DNA of 64,000 bases, from contig JAODUP010000315.1 in the NCBI GenBank assembly GCA_025642065.1, forward strand, positions 337,001-401,000. Reading direction: 5' to 3'. The notes beneath the pieces were generated by a model that searched no databases, had not been told where the DNA came from, and was given only the letters and a program-made list of their open reading frames with translations. Source of the DNA: Paralvinella palmiformis. Its lineage: Eukaryota > Annelida > Polychaeta > Terebellida > Alvinellidae. Numbering within the stretch: the stretch's first letter is position 1; the number at the start of each line of letters is the position of its first letter. Positions 1 to 13,111 of the stretch are shown here, piece by piece. The position numbers and the translations under genes were made by a program.

Positions 1-56
1 ATAACCAAACGACAACGGGTAGAAGTGTCGACGAACATACGACGAGCGCCACCTAC

Positions 57-419
57 CTTATCGCCTCGTACGACCGACGATCCGGAGTTGAGAGCCTGAC
101 CCATTCGGGACGAGTCCGACTTGATCGTACCGCGACTCTTCCGGTTCAGCAGCTGGCAGTGGGCGTTGATGGTCTTCTCCAGAGACTGGATCGCCTGACA
201 GAGGTTCTGGGTCTCCGGAGCGAGCTTCGCCATGGCGGACGGCCGGCGACCAGACGATTTGTTCCAGTCCTTGGGGTCGTTGTCGCTGACCGGAAACTCT
301 TGGTCGTACAAGCCATCATCTTCCAACATATATGACTCCTCCAGGGTACGGTCGCTCCTCCTCTCCTCGGCATCGTGTTCACCTTGTAACGACATGTACT
401 GGTTTAGGTTTCCCTCCAT
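57..419 (-). CDS. 5' coding exon of an unrecognised gene leaving the left edge
   Basis: On the minus strand an ATG at 419 opens 121 codons that stay open to an AAG|GTAGGT donor at 56-55, so this looks like a first coding exon ending in phase 0. Downstream exons are outside the window. The protein begins MEGNLNQYMSLQGEHD, is acidic and polar, and then has a leucine/glutamine-rich stretch (APETQNLCQAIQSLEKTI, about residues 69-86) that could form a short coiled coil. It ends with a Ser/Gly/Arg-rich tail. No signal peptide or membrane segment is visible. The exon is clearly richer in GC than its surroundings, as expected of coding sequence here. I do not recognise the family. Without the donor the frame stays open to base 2. 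Confidence 0.62.
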
Positions 420-1020
420 GACGTCGTCCACGGCATCATAATTACGTCACAATCTGGGAGGGTTAGGATTGGCTACTTTGTTGTTTTTGTTTTCGTTTCG
501 TTTCGTCGACGCTGCAAGTGGAAATACTCGGTATAATGGGATATGGATTTTTGCGGGATTTAAAACAAAAGTAAACAATCCGGGATGCTAAACCTAAACG
601 TGACAAACAACGGTAAACAAAAACATATATACGACAGTCGCAGATCCCCGTTCAGCCTCTATTATCATAAATACCTGGAAACAGGGCGTCGCAATCACGT
701 GACTTCCCAGAATTCCCTGCGTACAGTAGCGCTCCCCCACCAAAATAATTTAAACGAATTGGGTAAAACTGACGCGCTCCTATACCTATCAATGATAAAT
801 AATCCCACGTGTTACTTCTGTGTAATGCCCTACACCGAGTCCATCCACAGACGTGTTTTTTTCTTTCTTTCTTTTTATGAAAAACGCTCATCAGCAAATC
901 AACAACGGTGTTTTTCGGGCTCATTTCCACCGACTTTCAGGCTTTGGCTGTACCTATTATACTTATGATAGGGATAAACTGAACTCCTGTGGTCTAGTTG
1001 TTAGGTACGTACATATCAGG
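420..1020. other. Intergenic DNA upstream of the edge gene
   Basis: This should hold the promoter and 5' UTR of the minus-strand gene starting at 419. It has moderate CpG near 480-720 and short T-rich runs. The two overlapping open frames here (585-968 plus, 652-930 minus) have no homology or splice structure I can support. I see no SINE or LINE in it. Confidence 0.4.
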
Positions 1021-1027
1021 TACAGCC

Positions 1028-1058
<31 letters not shown>

Positions 1059-1120
1059 TAGATTTTATATAGCGCCAGTAGCCTACTAACAGGAGACATT
1101 GAAAGCCGTTTTACCGTAAA
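1028..1120 (-). repeat. LINE 3' tail with (AAT)n
   Basis: An (AAT)n tract at 1028-1058 is followed by sequence related to the 3' UTRs of the LINE copies ending at 2545 and 57151: a 'tatagcgcc' block and a 'taacaggagacattgaaagcc' style segment. Read on the minus strand this is the last part of a LINE 3' UTR followed by its ATT tail. No coding part is left. Confidence 0.5.
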
Positions 1121-2328
1121 TACTCAATGATATACATCCAATACCGAATCAGAAATTTGAGCCATCAATATTTTTTACTGATGAAAGCGTAGCTTCAATC
1201 GCTGATTCGAACCCGGAAAGGGTTGAAATGATTCAGACGCTCATTCCTCCGGCGCGCGTAACATCGTTAGATGGCGCTGCTGTCTCATCGAATTAAAATG
1301 TAAGAGCTTTAAAGAAGATTTATTAAAAAACTAACTTTTTCGCCTCCTTCATTCCACACTGCACTGCTGTCCTATCAGTGATCGGAGAGGGGGAGCTCCC
1401 TGATGGTGTCAGCCAATCAGCAAAGAGAAAATTGATTATGGCCGACGTTGTTTATGTGGCTAGGATCACGATTATCAGCAATAGAACAATGTATCATTAC
1501 TCTACTTTTCCTTCAATTTGTACCCCGTATTGCAAACAATGCATCAATTCTTTTTACGCGGAGGCCTACGATCGTTTATCAGAACGAGGCACGCAATAAA
1601 ATAGCGCCTTCCGACGGCCATGCCGCGGGATTAGGCAGACTATAATCGTTCTAATAACATATCATCGGGATACGGATCCGGATTGATAGATTAATTCGGA
1701 CGTAGAGAAAACCGTCCCTTCGTATGGACAAACATGCGCACAAAAAGGCCGCTCCATCAACATTTGCCTTCCCGTCATGCCACATTTCTGGTATCAGCTG
1801 ATGAATGCCAACATCACACACAAACATACGCACTATAGCGTCGGCTTATCCCAGGAGGAAGCTCGGGGTTTTTTTGCCGCCTCGCCGGTTACACGTTGGT
1901 TTTTGACGCGGGCGGTGGGGGTCTTTTTTAAGCCCCCGACACCAATTCGTGGCCGAGCGAGGCGGCGTTCGGTACGATTCGTGTACCGGAAGCACGAGCC
2001 GTATTATATGAGGAGTGAACGCCATTAAAGTAACGTGATTTATATTCGGCTGTAGATGAGAGATCTGTCTGTTTTTCCGTTTGCCAATCTTCGAGAATGG
2101 CAGATGGCCGTATTCTATTCGTTGTTATGGCTGCGCTTTGGGCTTTCTTCGTTAGCACACCTATTACTGCAATTTTAACTTAGACCAGTTAAATAATAAA
2201 AATAATAATAAATATTATTTGTATTATTACTGTTAGTGGTGTAGGCCAATATACGTGTATAATGAGGTGAGTAAAGTGACATTCGGTAAAGAGGATTATT
2301 ATATGACTGATCAGTTTATGCCATTCTT
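1121..2328. other. Intergenic DNA without recognisable gene
   Basis: The stretch contains several short open frames on both strands, but none has splice signals or a motif I recognise. Around 1860-2030 it is CpG- and GC-richer than its surroundings. An (AAT)-rich run lies near 2195-2225. I see no supported feature. Confidence 0.35.
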
Positions 2329-2490
2329 TGCCTAGCCGGTAGCGCGTTGGATCACCGATATTTGGCATATATGTTCAAATCCAGCTCTGGCCATGTCTGG
2401 GGGTGTTTCATCTTCTACTTTACCTCAGTAGCCTTGCCCGATGACTCCCGGGGAGTCATTCGGCCCATTTATCAGGCCTACCGTATGTGT
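2329..2490 (+). mobile_element. SINE-B copy (tRNA-derived)
   Basis: The head resembles a tRNA promoter (A-box-like 'tagccggtagcgcgttgga', B-box-like 'gttcaaatcc'). It is followed by the body shared by about nine other copies in the window: a 'gtttcatcttctactttacctca' type segment, then 'cggcccattta' and 'ggcctacc'. The copy is diverged. A GT-rich microsatellite follows it. Confidence 0.6.
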
Positions 2491-2544
2491 GTGTGCGCGT
2501 GCGTACGTGTATGTATATGCACAATGATAATCCATAAAAACAGG

Positions 2545-3110
2545 AATAATAATAATAATAATAATAATGTATATTTAATAAGGCGCCCTTACTAGCAGGA
2601 GCCATTCAAAGGTGATGTATAAATAATATGTAATATAATAATACCCCAAATAATGTCTGTAAAAATCCTGTAATGATTTAAAAGATAATAATTATTTATC
2701 TGTGAAAGCGACCTTAAATAGGTGTGTTTTTAGAAGAGACTTAAAATTTCCAAGAGACGACGCATTTCTAATATCTGACGGCAACCTATTCCGTAAAGTG
2801 GGGGCTGCAACACTAAACTCACAATCACCATAGGACTTGAGCTGAGACACTGGCACCTGCAATAGTATCTGACTGGATGACCTGAGTTTTCGGGATGACT
2901 TTCTAATGGAAACCAGTTCACACAGGTATTCTGGCGCCATATCATTAATAGATTTATAAGTTATTAACAGAATCTTGAAATGGATACGCTGTCTAACAGG
3001 TAGCCAATGTAGTTTTTGAAGAATGGGGCTGATATGATCATATTTTCTAGTATTTGTTACAATGCGAGCTGCACTATTCTGAATTCGCTGAAGGAATTTT
3101 GTTTCTTGGA
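2545..3110 (-). mobile_element. 5'-truncated LINE, RT C-terminal remnant with ATT tail
   Basis: A minus-strand frame (2692-3129) encodes about 135 residues typical of the region after the catalytic core of a non-LTR reverse transcriptase. Visible motifs are LQRIQNSAARIVTNTRKYDH, LHWLPVRQRIHFKILL, YKSINDMAPEYLCELV and FSVAAPTLRNRLPSDIRNAS. The 5' end is truncated near 3100. A 3' UTR of about 130 bases follows the stop and ends in (ATT)n (read on the plus strand as AAT at 2545-2568). The same family recurs at 56325-57151. The copy is dead: it has no catalytic FADD-type motif and no endonuclease. Confidence 0.82.
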
Positions 3111-3226
3111 GGGGGCTAAATAGCAACATTATTATGATTATTACATAGTCGTCCCCATTGTCACGATTATGATCATGATAATCTTATATACACTCATACA
3201 TACTAACATACCTAAGTATGAACACA

Positions 3227-3270
<44 letters not shown>

Positions 3271-4299
3271 TTTCTGCATTTGTTTCATTATGCAATAGGA
3301 TTTTACCGAGCACGACTTAAATAGGTAATTTGCGCAAACCTGTCTCTAAACCATGATTCCTCCAAATCTGCGTATCCGTATCGTACCACTTAATGTCACG
3401 GCGTCAGTGATATATAATCCAAAATTGTCGCCTTCGTCATCTTCAGGAATTACGCTTCTCCAATCGTCATCCCAATCCCGAATATGTGGTCACATAATAA
3501 TGACAACAGTAACAATCCGGACGGGACCGTTCATTATAAACGTGCTAATCTACCCATTACTAGTTATGTGTACCATACAGATATATCCGTGATGCTAAAA
3601 TGAGGCCATCCGGGAGCTTGGCCAAGTCCGGGAGAAATACACCTAGTCCGGATTCTCCGCCGCTGAGGGCTTTGTCTCTGGCCAGCTAATACCCGGCCCT
3701 CCCCCTCCCCCGTGTTCCTTCTGGATCGTTCGCTCCCCATCGTTTGAGATCGTACCCAGAAATAATATCATAAATCAGCTCGCTTTCCCGGGCTCGCAGC
3801 GTCTGGATACTCCTGGATACTTCACACCAGATGATTCGGGATCTCATTTAGCAGCTGCTATCCACTTAAATCCTTATGTTCCCGTTTGGAGCAACCGGCT
3901 GTAAATTATTATACCACGAGGAAACAGGCCGCGAGAATAACGAACGATTTGTTGCATTTTACGCGTTTCTTTTTTTTAGAATGAAAAATTCTTGTTTCTT
4001 TCGTATGATTCAGATCCGTCGCAATCCATTGTTCATCAGACTAGTACTTGTTGTATATAATCTTAGATGAAAGTGTGTGTGTGTGTTTGTATGTGTGTGA
4101 TTTTAGCAATGTGTGTGTGTTCCTGTTCCTATCCCACATTATTTACAACCCCCACACGTGTGTGTTTACGCGCTCGCCTAAGTGTGCATCAAACAGAGGG
4201 GGTGTAATGTACCACACACACACACACACATTCCGAAGCATCAGCTTATATTAAGTTTTTATTATAATGCATTAGTTGTTGACTTGTGTGTGGCCTTAA
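3111..4299. repeat. Intergenic DNA with a CA/GA microsatellite
   Basis: A compound (CA)n(GA)n tract lies at about 3221-3270. GT- and CA-rich runs lie at 4069-4100 and 4213-4230. Between them no gene could be supported. A CpG- and C-rich patch at 3600-3800 has no open frame with splice sites. Confidence 0.5.
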
Positions 4300-4445
4300 T
4301 GCTGGACACACCTAAGAAATACGGCCGAAGGCTGGCTCCATTGGGATTATACATCCCACAAATACAGGTATGAGCTGGATTCATACGCAAAACCTGGAGG
4401 TTTTCGCTGCAGCGCTTCAACCACTCTGCCATGCAAACGCCCCTG
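4300..4445 (-). mobile_element. SINE-C copy (tRNA-Ser/Leu-like head)
   Basis: Read on the minus strand the head is 'ggcagagtggttgaagcgct', a class II tRNA-like A-box region. It is followed by 'cctccaggttttgcgtatga' and a body containing 'ggatttgtgggatgtataat'-like and 'cttcggccgtatttctta'-like sequence. The copy at 31455-31660 shares this layout. An open frame over this region is a by-product of the SINE. Confidence 0.5.
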
Positions 4446-4735
4446 TAGAGCATTAGTACTTGCATATACGTGTTTTATGTGGGGGTGGTGTTTTTAAAAG
4501 AAAATGTGCCATTTACATCAAGCTGACAGCTTAATTTGTATTATTCCTTCTCTGGAATATTGTTAGGCTTAAGACCATGTTTAAGCAGTTGGTGACTCAC
4601 AATTACATGTGATCTGCCCTCCTATACACCCGAAAAGTAATCGGCAAACATTTTATACGGCTATAAGTTATATCATTAGTATAACGTTATAATATTTTAT
4701 TTTGATCGTGCATTGGCACATGTGGACGTCGCCGC

Positions 4736-4875
4736 AGACGAAACGGTGACGAGGCTGGTCGCAGACCTCTCAGATTGGGGTTCAAAGTCGGACCTATAAC
4801 CGAAGGATATTTCATCTTTCATGTCCACAATGTAGCCTGTCACGTGCGCAAGAGTGGCTGTAAAACGACTGACGT
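4736..4875 (+). mobile_element. Diverged SINE-B copy
   Basis: The plus strand carries a B-box-like 'ggggttcaaagtcgg', then 'atttcatctttcatgtccac' and an end 'cgtgcgcaagagtggctgtaa', in the order of the SINE-B copies elsewhere in the window. A 70-codon frame on the opposite strand covers exactly this element, so I treat that frame as accidental. Confidence 0.5.
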
Positions 4876-5640
4876 ATGGCGCCCGGTCATCGGTGAACCG
4901 TAAACCCACAATAGTCTCAATTTATTTATTGTTTCATATGTGAACACGTGCAACGTGAAAGCCCATGGAAGTCTGAAACAAACAAGCAAAGTAGCAAACA
5001 AACAACCACAACCCAAAGATGTTTACTTCAAAACATAATTATTTACCACGTACTCAAACACAGTCTAAATGGATTGTTAAAGGCACGTGTCCGCTTGCTT
5101 CAGTTATTGGCCATGCATTTATTTGGATGCAAAATGACCTACTTTAATTCAAAAGAGATAAGTTGACAGCCAGTGCAGTCCGTAGTCCTCACTCAATATT
5201 TATGCATTGTTGGGATATCCCGATTCAGAATGAGGCTGTGGGGGCTTCAGGGGGAATTCCAAACATAGCGTCACTGGTAACCACCACTACATACAGTGAA
5301 TACGACTTAGTTAGGTGGCAAACACAAACACTGTTGTTTTCGCCCATGTTTAAATGATGCACGAACAACACAAGGCATATACTTTCATCGGTTACCTATT
5401 AAGGATAAAATCATAAGAAAAGCCTGGATTGTTAAGATTGGTAGAGATTCTAGACCATTTTTCACGGTATATGACATGTTTAATTTCCTCCATCTTCCTC
5501 TGCAGCTTATCTAACACGTGTGGTTCTGGAATCATCAGATCAAGTCCAAGATTTATTGCCCATTAAATCCTGGTCAAGAGAATTTAGGCCATTATTGAAA
5601 AAAAGTATGCTTATTGGTATTATCCATTTTAAAAACCCAA
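4876..5640. other. Intergenic DNA, nothing recognised
   Basis: Two open frames of 64-72 codons lie here (4948-5166 and 5163-5357, plus). Neither has a recognisable motif or flanking splice sites. I see nothing else. Confidence 0.35.
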
Positions 5641-5645
5641 TACCA

Positions 5646-5830
5646 TCAGGGGAGGGGTCATGTAACGAAGTAAAAGTACTTAATTACTCTACTTGAATAG
5701 GTTTTTTTTCAAGTAATTGGAAATAACGAAGTAAGATTTAAATTAACTACTTTTACCTATAACGAAGTGGTTTTATTTGGAGTAACGCTACTTTTTACTT
5801 CGCGATAATTTCGTGGCTTATTTAGTCGTA
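5646..5830. mobile_element. hAT (Tol2-like) terminal fragment or MITE
   Basis: The segment opens with 'caggggaggggtcatgtaac' and continues as alternating 'gaagtaaaagtacttaatta' and 'aagtaattggaaataacgaa' blocks ending near 'ttacttcgcgataa'. Repeated AAGTA/TACTT motifs behind a CAG start are characteristic of Tol2-like hAT ends. No transposase frame is present, so this is a non-autonomous remnant. The second boundary is unclear. Confidence 0.5.
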
Positions 5831-5839
5831 ACATAGCCT

Positions 5840-6660
5840 ACCATTTAAGAGACAATTCATGCAGTTGCTGCAAATTATCATTACAATTTATCACCAGTTT
5901 GTGTATCTTTGATGAATTTATGGTAAACAAATATATTTTAATATGGTCTGGTATTGAAATGAGTTTGGTAAGGATGCTAACATTTAGTATACATGTTTCA
6001 GCTGATCCTCACTGAAATTCAAGACATAAATTTGCAAACCTATTTTTGAAGGCTCACTTAATTATACGATGTTTCAGCTAAACCCAACCATTTTCTAAAA
6101 TTCGTCGTAACGACATCAACTATGAGAATCAGCTTTTGCTGAAGTTGAACAAGGGCCTTGTTCAGTGAACCGAAGGTTGCTGCTCATCTGCATGTTGTGG
6201 GCGCAATGAACTTTAGGTGGGGGCACATGTTTGTGGACGCAGTCACTTTAGCTCACTCTTGTGCACCGAGTATTTGATCCTCATATTTTGTGTTACAATA
6301 AACGTTATCGTCTACTTTTTCTTCTACTCAAGTACAAAATGAAAGTAGTTCAGTCACCCCCTGAATATGAAACTACTCTATCTTGGTTAAGGCTTAAAAT
6401 AGTTGTCGGCGTGGCAATAAAAAGTAACATGTTTGATTACACTAGCAACACACGCTATTTTGATAAACATTTGTTTAAAACAATTTTTAAAAAATATCTC
6501 AAACTTGTTGACGTTAATATTGATAACGACTTAAATATATACAAGAAGCATAGACGTGTTTATTCTGAAAAAAAAAGTACATTTCTTATCTATGGCTGCT
6601 TAGAAATGTAAATTAATTCAACTCTGTATAACAGTATGAATAGTTTAACTAGTTTCAGCG
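5840..6660. other. Intergenic DNA 3' of COMMD10
   Basis: This is AT-rich sequence. The longest frame (6261-6611 plus, 116 codons) is rich in Lys, Asn, Ile and Tyr, as expected from AT-rich non-coding DNA, and has no motif I can name. I do not call it a gene. Confidence 0.35.
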
Positions 6661-6661
6661 C

Positions 6662-6667
6662 TTTATT
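6662..6667 (-). promoter_or_regulatory. Candidate poly(A) signal of COMMD10
   Basis: Read on the minus strand this is AATAAA, about 220 bases after the COMMD10 stop codon at 6889. It is the first canonical hexamer on that strand that I noticed downstream of the stop. CA repeats follow at about 6699-6725 and 6805-6831. No transcript evidence is available. Confidence 0.35.
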
Positions 6668-6692
6668 ATTGCACGCACACACGCGATCTCGC

Positions 6693-6729
<37 letters not shown>

Positions 6730-6796
6730 TGAGACTTGACATGTTTATCTGGTTTTAATAAACAATTTGTAATTATATGTGCCAGTGCCTCTTTAT

Positions 6797-6831
<35 letters not shown>

Positions 6832-6888
6832 ATAACCGAATAACATAACCAACAGCTAAATGAAAATCACTAACAGTTTTTCAATCTA

Positions 6889-9800
6889 CTAGCTTAAGGA
6901 ATCTATCTGTGACTGAATCGTTTCCAGCTGGAAAAAAGACGAAAACAAGAAGATCTTATTATTATTATAAACTGATACCATCGCCTCAATATAACAATAA
7001 ACAACAGATTGTTTAAATTGATAAATGAAGAATATTAAAACTTTGAATTTCGTTACCTGATCATAAAATTTATAAAGCTCCTCGTGAGTAAACTCCATCT
7101 GGAGATTATCATTCTGAAATAAGAAAAATACAGTTGTTTTATATCAATAAAGTTACGTTGTATCAATACAGTTAAACAATATCATTAAAACTACGTTATA
7201 TAAATAGAGTTACACAATATCAATACAGTTACATAGTATCAGTATAGATACATTATATCAATAGAGTTATATTAAATCAATCCAGTTATATTCTATCAAT
7301 ACAGTTATATTCTATCAATACAGCTACATAATTTCAATCAACTTACATAGCGTCAGTACAGTTACACCACAGCAACACGGTTATATATCAATAGAGTCAT
7401 ATTTCATCAAGATAGTTACACTATATCGATACAATTATACTAAATATCAATATAGTAACATAATATCAACATTATGTAATATCGATTAGATGTTCACAAA
7501 ATAATATAGATTTAGCATCCATTTAAGTGATTGTTGTTCGAGCGTGATTTGCCAAAGACATCACATACCCAATTAACTATTTAACTTGTCTGTGTCTACT
7601 ACTTGTCAACGTGATATTTCAACAGCGCCTTATGGAGCTATATAGTTGTTCTGATGCCCTTTACAGAAAGCCCCGGTGGCCTAGCGGTTAAGCACCCCGG
7701 CACCTGGTGCCAAGTGTCACAGGTTCGATCCCAGCAAGAGGTCGAAACTTTTCCAAAGATAGATTTCTCGGCTCACAACATCGTGGGTGGCTGAAACGTT
7801 AAATGGGGGTTTCTCAACCACTCCAGCATAGAAGCTGTGCCGAATAAGCGACAGCCTGGGGATTCTCCCCGAAAAACAAAACAAACTAACTTTACAGTAT
7901 TATAATCCCTGACACAGAGCTGTTCCAATCCAGCGCACATCTCAACTCCCAGGGTGCATACAACGCATGCTGCCAGTATAGGCGCAAAGCGTTATTCAAA
8001 CACACAGCCATCTCGTCCTGTCGGGTTCTCAATTCTGGCCGAGTGAACCCGTCGACACATGACAGCATTGCATCTTCGGAGCCACGAACCCGCGACCCTT
8101 TAATTACGCTCTAACTAACTGCACCATTAAGGCTCGACGTGTGTGTGTGTGTTTACTTGGTCCAATTTAAATAACGAATGGACTTCAATTTCACGTGGAC
8201 AATGAGTGAATGGACTTTAGAAGCTTGGTATTTTAATGGGTCGACCACAAAAAATCCATGACCCAGCTACTGAAGTTTCTGATGCCCATTGGCTGACTGA
8301 GCCATAAACGAGGGTGGTTCAGTGATTTCTTGTACGGATTATACACACCAGAAACGGCATGCTCCGCGGGGAGCTGGTGATGTTGCTCAGTTGTACAAGC
8401 GGTGACTATATAAAACTTGCTCGAAATTGCTTGTGATAATCACAAATAATACCTTCGCGCCAACCGTAAATGAAACAGACACAAGTGAGAAGGTGATGAC
8501 ACGCTGATCCAGTACTCTGTTGTGCAACAGAGTTGTTTATAGTATTCAGCTATTGTGTCGGTATGGGGGTCGCACTGAACTCGCCCGAAAATGGAGTAAA
8601 TGGTCGTGAAAATAGTTCAAATAAAGAAACACAATCCCCAGATATAATGAGGTTTTTAACATGGTTCAATCAAAAAACACAATTCCCAGATATAATGAGG
8701 TTTCCATCTATTGATGGGATCAAACCCGTGACCCTTGGCATAAAGTGCAAGGCGCTTAATCGTTAGACCACCGGAGCTCACTAATAATATCAATCAACGA
8801 GGCGGCATCTTTCAGATCTCTACACCTTCGGGATCACTGCTCAACGTCTTTTAAATGCGTCCGCTTTAAGATTTATGATAAATCAAGGCATTTAGATTGT
8901 GCAACGAACATACCATGGTATTTGTATGCAGGTGTAATGCGGCAAAGTTGTGCCTGTGTGGAAAGAACTGAGCAGCAGCGTCTCCCTCGCTGTGTCTGCG
9001 ACTGAGTCGATCCGTATATTAGCAATTAGCACCCGAGGATCTGGTCAGGGCGCCTCCGTGGTCTAGCGGTAGCGTGTTGGACCACAGATAACTACCACCC
9101 TTCATCTTTGACTTCGCTATATATAGTATTGGGAAACTCTACTCTAATCGTACATCATTTTTGAAAGGCTTCTACTAGTACTAGTAAAAACTTTTATTAA
9201 ATAGAAATCGTTGTTATTATTATATAATTGTGTAGATCCCGCTAATAATGTTATAATTAGATATTAAATGACAGAAAACTGCGTCACTGAAACGGAAATA
9301 AGAAGCTATTGTTTGAAACTTTCTAAGCAACGAATAAAAACACCGATTATAGATAAAGTTTGAATGGATCAACTGAATACAAACATCTATATAGCATAGT
9401 ATGATTAAAAACAATTTTGAATTTCAGCTCAACTGAATTTTGAATTATAAATTTATTACATGTGTACACATGTTCACACACACACACACACACATACTGC
9501 TAACAATTTTATCACTAATAACTGATATGTTGGAAGTGCACAGTGACATTGCTGAGGCTCTTGATGAAGAATCAATGACTGCCTTATTTATGCTTGAATT
9601 TGCTTGAAGCCTTTAATGTTTAATCGAACATCAGATACCACTAAAGTATTTACCTTTGACGTCAAGGAAAAGGCCTTAACCTGGGTAAAGTCGTACCTGA
9701 CCGACAGAACTCAATGTGTTTCACCCGTGCATTAAACAACATTCATTGTTTTCTCATCCAACCAACACGAGAAGAAAACTGAAAATCTTCACATTAAGGT

Positions 9801-10306
9801 AGGATCCAGTTAAATAAATGTGTCCATGTCTGTGCGAAATCTAGGGCTTATATTGGACAATACTCTAGGAACGGATAAGCAGGTGAAGTCAATATGCAAG
9901 TCCTGTTATTATTAAATAAATATAACTTATAAGATGCAATACTTTAATCCATGGCCTTATAATTTCCCGACTGGACTACGGCAATGCATTGTTATATAAT
10001 ATCCTCCTCTATCTCTGACAAACCACCTACAGCGAGTGCAGAACTGTGCTGCACGTCTGGTGACACGCACTCGCAAAAGGGAACATATAACACCAATTTC
10101 GTTCCAGTTGCACTAGCTTCCTGTACGTTTCAGTTCACTGTATAAGATCCTGTTTCACATATTCAAAGTACTGAGTGGAACAGCACCACTGTATCTAAGC
10201 AATCTGATCCAAAAGTATATTCCAGTGAGAATTCGGAGATCTGAGTCTTGTTTACTTTTGATGGTATCAAATAACCACCACTACCGCTTGACCACAAAGG
10301 TGCCCC

Positions 10307-10338
<32 letters not shown>

Positions 10339-12081
10339 ATTATATTCTAATAAACTAATACAAGATATTAAAAACAAAATTCTATCCTGTTCCATGATAA
10401 TAACTTGTGAATCCTTTATAACACTCATACTGTGTAAATGTGTATCATTTACGATCAGTGATAAAAATTGTAATAAACATCAACTAAACTTGGTTCTACA
10501 ATGATTTTGGGTCAATTCTACACGCAATTATTAAATAATAAAAAAAGTTTTAGATAAAGTTCTATTGGGTCTGCGTGTGTCCGTCTGTGTGTGTGCAGTA
10601 ACACCTCTTTAAATGGACCATCCATAATCCATTTAGGGTGGGGCTCGTTTTAGAGAATATATGAATTTATGAACCTACATTAGCATTAACTCTTGTCAGG
10701 AGCTATTTCTACATGCTCTGGGTATATGTAGAGTACCAATATACAGGTACATTTCATATCGTCATAATATTATATCCAGGAATATATATTGTACATATAT
10801 CTTGTCTGGCTACATCAAATGAGGGAGATGTGTATGGTCTGTAACTTACAGCTTCAGCATGGGAACAAATTTATGAATATATGACATATTCAGTGATGAA
10901 AACTTTGCCAGTTGCTTGGTTGAATAGAAAATTCCTCCTACTCTAGTGCCACGGGTGTGATTTGAACTTCCGACCTCCAGCACAGTGACCATGACCATGG
11001 GTAATTAGACCTACCCTGTACCCATTAGGCTACAAAGGGGTGGCATAAAATACTGAAATAAATAACAATGAATTCGTCGGTTTTAGCACATTATCAGATC
11101 GATCAAATGTTCACAGATCATCATCGTTTTGATCCAAGTTAGAGTAGAAATTATGACAGGCATATCAACTTCATTTGCGTAAGCTCCATCCAGAAACTCC
11201 CTGAATGGTCAATGGCTAAATATCTGATGGCCATAACCTGTTTACAGAGTTACTGATCCTCATGATCAGGGATTATCGGAATGAAATATCTGGTCAATAA
11301 ACAGAATAGGCAGTTGATTGATTCATAGAATATTATCATGATGGCTTAAAAATGTTAAAATACTGGTTACGAAATTTAATAAATAAAGGTGATACTCTGT
11401 GTCTATCTGTGTGTGTGTGTGTTGGGTGACATGTATTTTATTTGATATTAATCAAAGAAATACACTGTTTTCCCATCAGCCTTTGCTTCTTTCAGTTTGC
11501 ATAAAAATACTTATAGAGTGATTTCTATTCATTTGTAAGTCTCCTTTAACTTAAATACGTGATGTTTGGCTCGAATCACTTCTCTGGAATAAGATTAATA
11601 TCACGCTCTTAGTCTTACAACGGACGGGGAAACCAGACAGCATTAAAAGAATAATATAAATGTTCCGAGTACCACCCATCAGTGGACTGCCATTTTACCA
11701 GATTATAAAATCAGACTGGAGACTAGTACACTGCTGCAGTCTGGAACAGTGTTCTATTTGTTTTCTGCCACACATCTGCTATCCCGTAGTTTCCCGGGCT
11801 CTCACCAGATGTTTTGAATATTTTGGGATTGGTCTGTTACTGACAGATGTTTGAAATCTGCTAAATCCGCTTGATACTTTTACTCTCCTATATGAATTCA
11901 GAGAATGCAAGGTCCAACGCTTTCAGTTTCAGTTAATCCTGTGTGTATATCTCGATGTTTTACAGCCACTTTTGTGCACAAGGTAGGCTAAATGGGTTGA
12001 GCGACCTCTAAAGGTAATGAGGCGAAGTGAAAAATTAAACACTCTTCTGATATAGCCCAACCAGGGTTTGAACCCAGGTGC

Positions 12082-12125
<44 letters not shown>

Positions 12126-13064
12126 CCAATATGCTACCAGTTAGACCATGGAGGCGTCCTTCGGTTAATCCTACACACTGTACTAATATGCAACACAAAA
12201 TAACGATTGATGCAATTTAAAAATACACATGATTTGGTGACATATCATAAAGTATATAACATGACATGCACTAAGACAATCACATTTAAACCCATAAACC
12301 ATTGGTTCTTTTACATTGCAGAATAAGAGATGATATAAATTCAATACAATAATAATAGCTTACATCGGTATTTTCGTTTTTCATACCCAGCTCCAGCGTA
12401 GCCACGGGTAGCTTCGTCTTTGCTTTCGTTGAGGAGCCCATCACTAAGCTTAGTTTCCACTTAACGCTGTCCAACTGCGAATAAAACGATATGCATAGAA
12501 ACAAATCACACATTCAAGGCGGCAAACGTGTCATTTTAGCAGACTGTATGTCGTATAGATCGATAAAAGCTAAGTGCCGGTACCTGTTTAGGAGACAACA
12601 TTCTATGGCGTAATCTTTCTAACACCTCCTTGGCACCATTCTGCCATGTGGTCACAATGGCTGATACCTGTGGTGTAGAATAATATATCCATATTTAGAA
12701 GAAAAAAAGATTCCAAGCACATTATAATAATAAGAAAAAAAGAATTTTAACAATAGTATAATAAAAAATCCATATATTATTACAGTGAGTCTTTTGTTAA
12801 TCTTACTTTGTCCTCTGTCAATCCCAACTGTTCCAGCTGGCTCTGGAGCACAGCTGGTTTTGATGTGTGATATGCAGCCTGAAAAAATAATTTGGCTAGA
12901 ACTTAGACATCAAGTGACCATTGATTAACTACTCTAAATATTTGACTCAATCCTACAAATGTTTATTTGCCAAAAAAATATCAAGTGTTATTAATTGTTG
13001 TTTGCCACTTGACAACTGCATAAATAATGTTATAATACAATAGTTTATAAACTGTGAAAGTCTG

Positions 13065-13111
<47 letters not shown>

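Noticed and set aside
146..382. 78-codon minus-strand frame overlapping the left-edge exon
   Set aside because: It is out of frame with the open exon 57-419, Arg- and Ser-rich, and starts inside it. It is a shadow frame.
652..968. Overlapping open frames on both strands
   Set aside because: No motif and no splice sites; each is the mirror of the other in the upstream region of the edge gene.
6261..6611. 116-codon plus-strand frame
   Set aside because: Residue composition is driven by AT-rich DNA, and no domain or exon signals are visible.
7668..7760. tRNA gene
   Set aside because: A- and B-box-like sequences exist in the SINE heads, but no closed acceptor stem with a standard anticodon loop is present, and the same sequence continues into SINE bodies in all copies.
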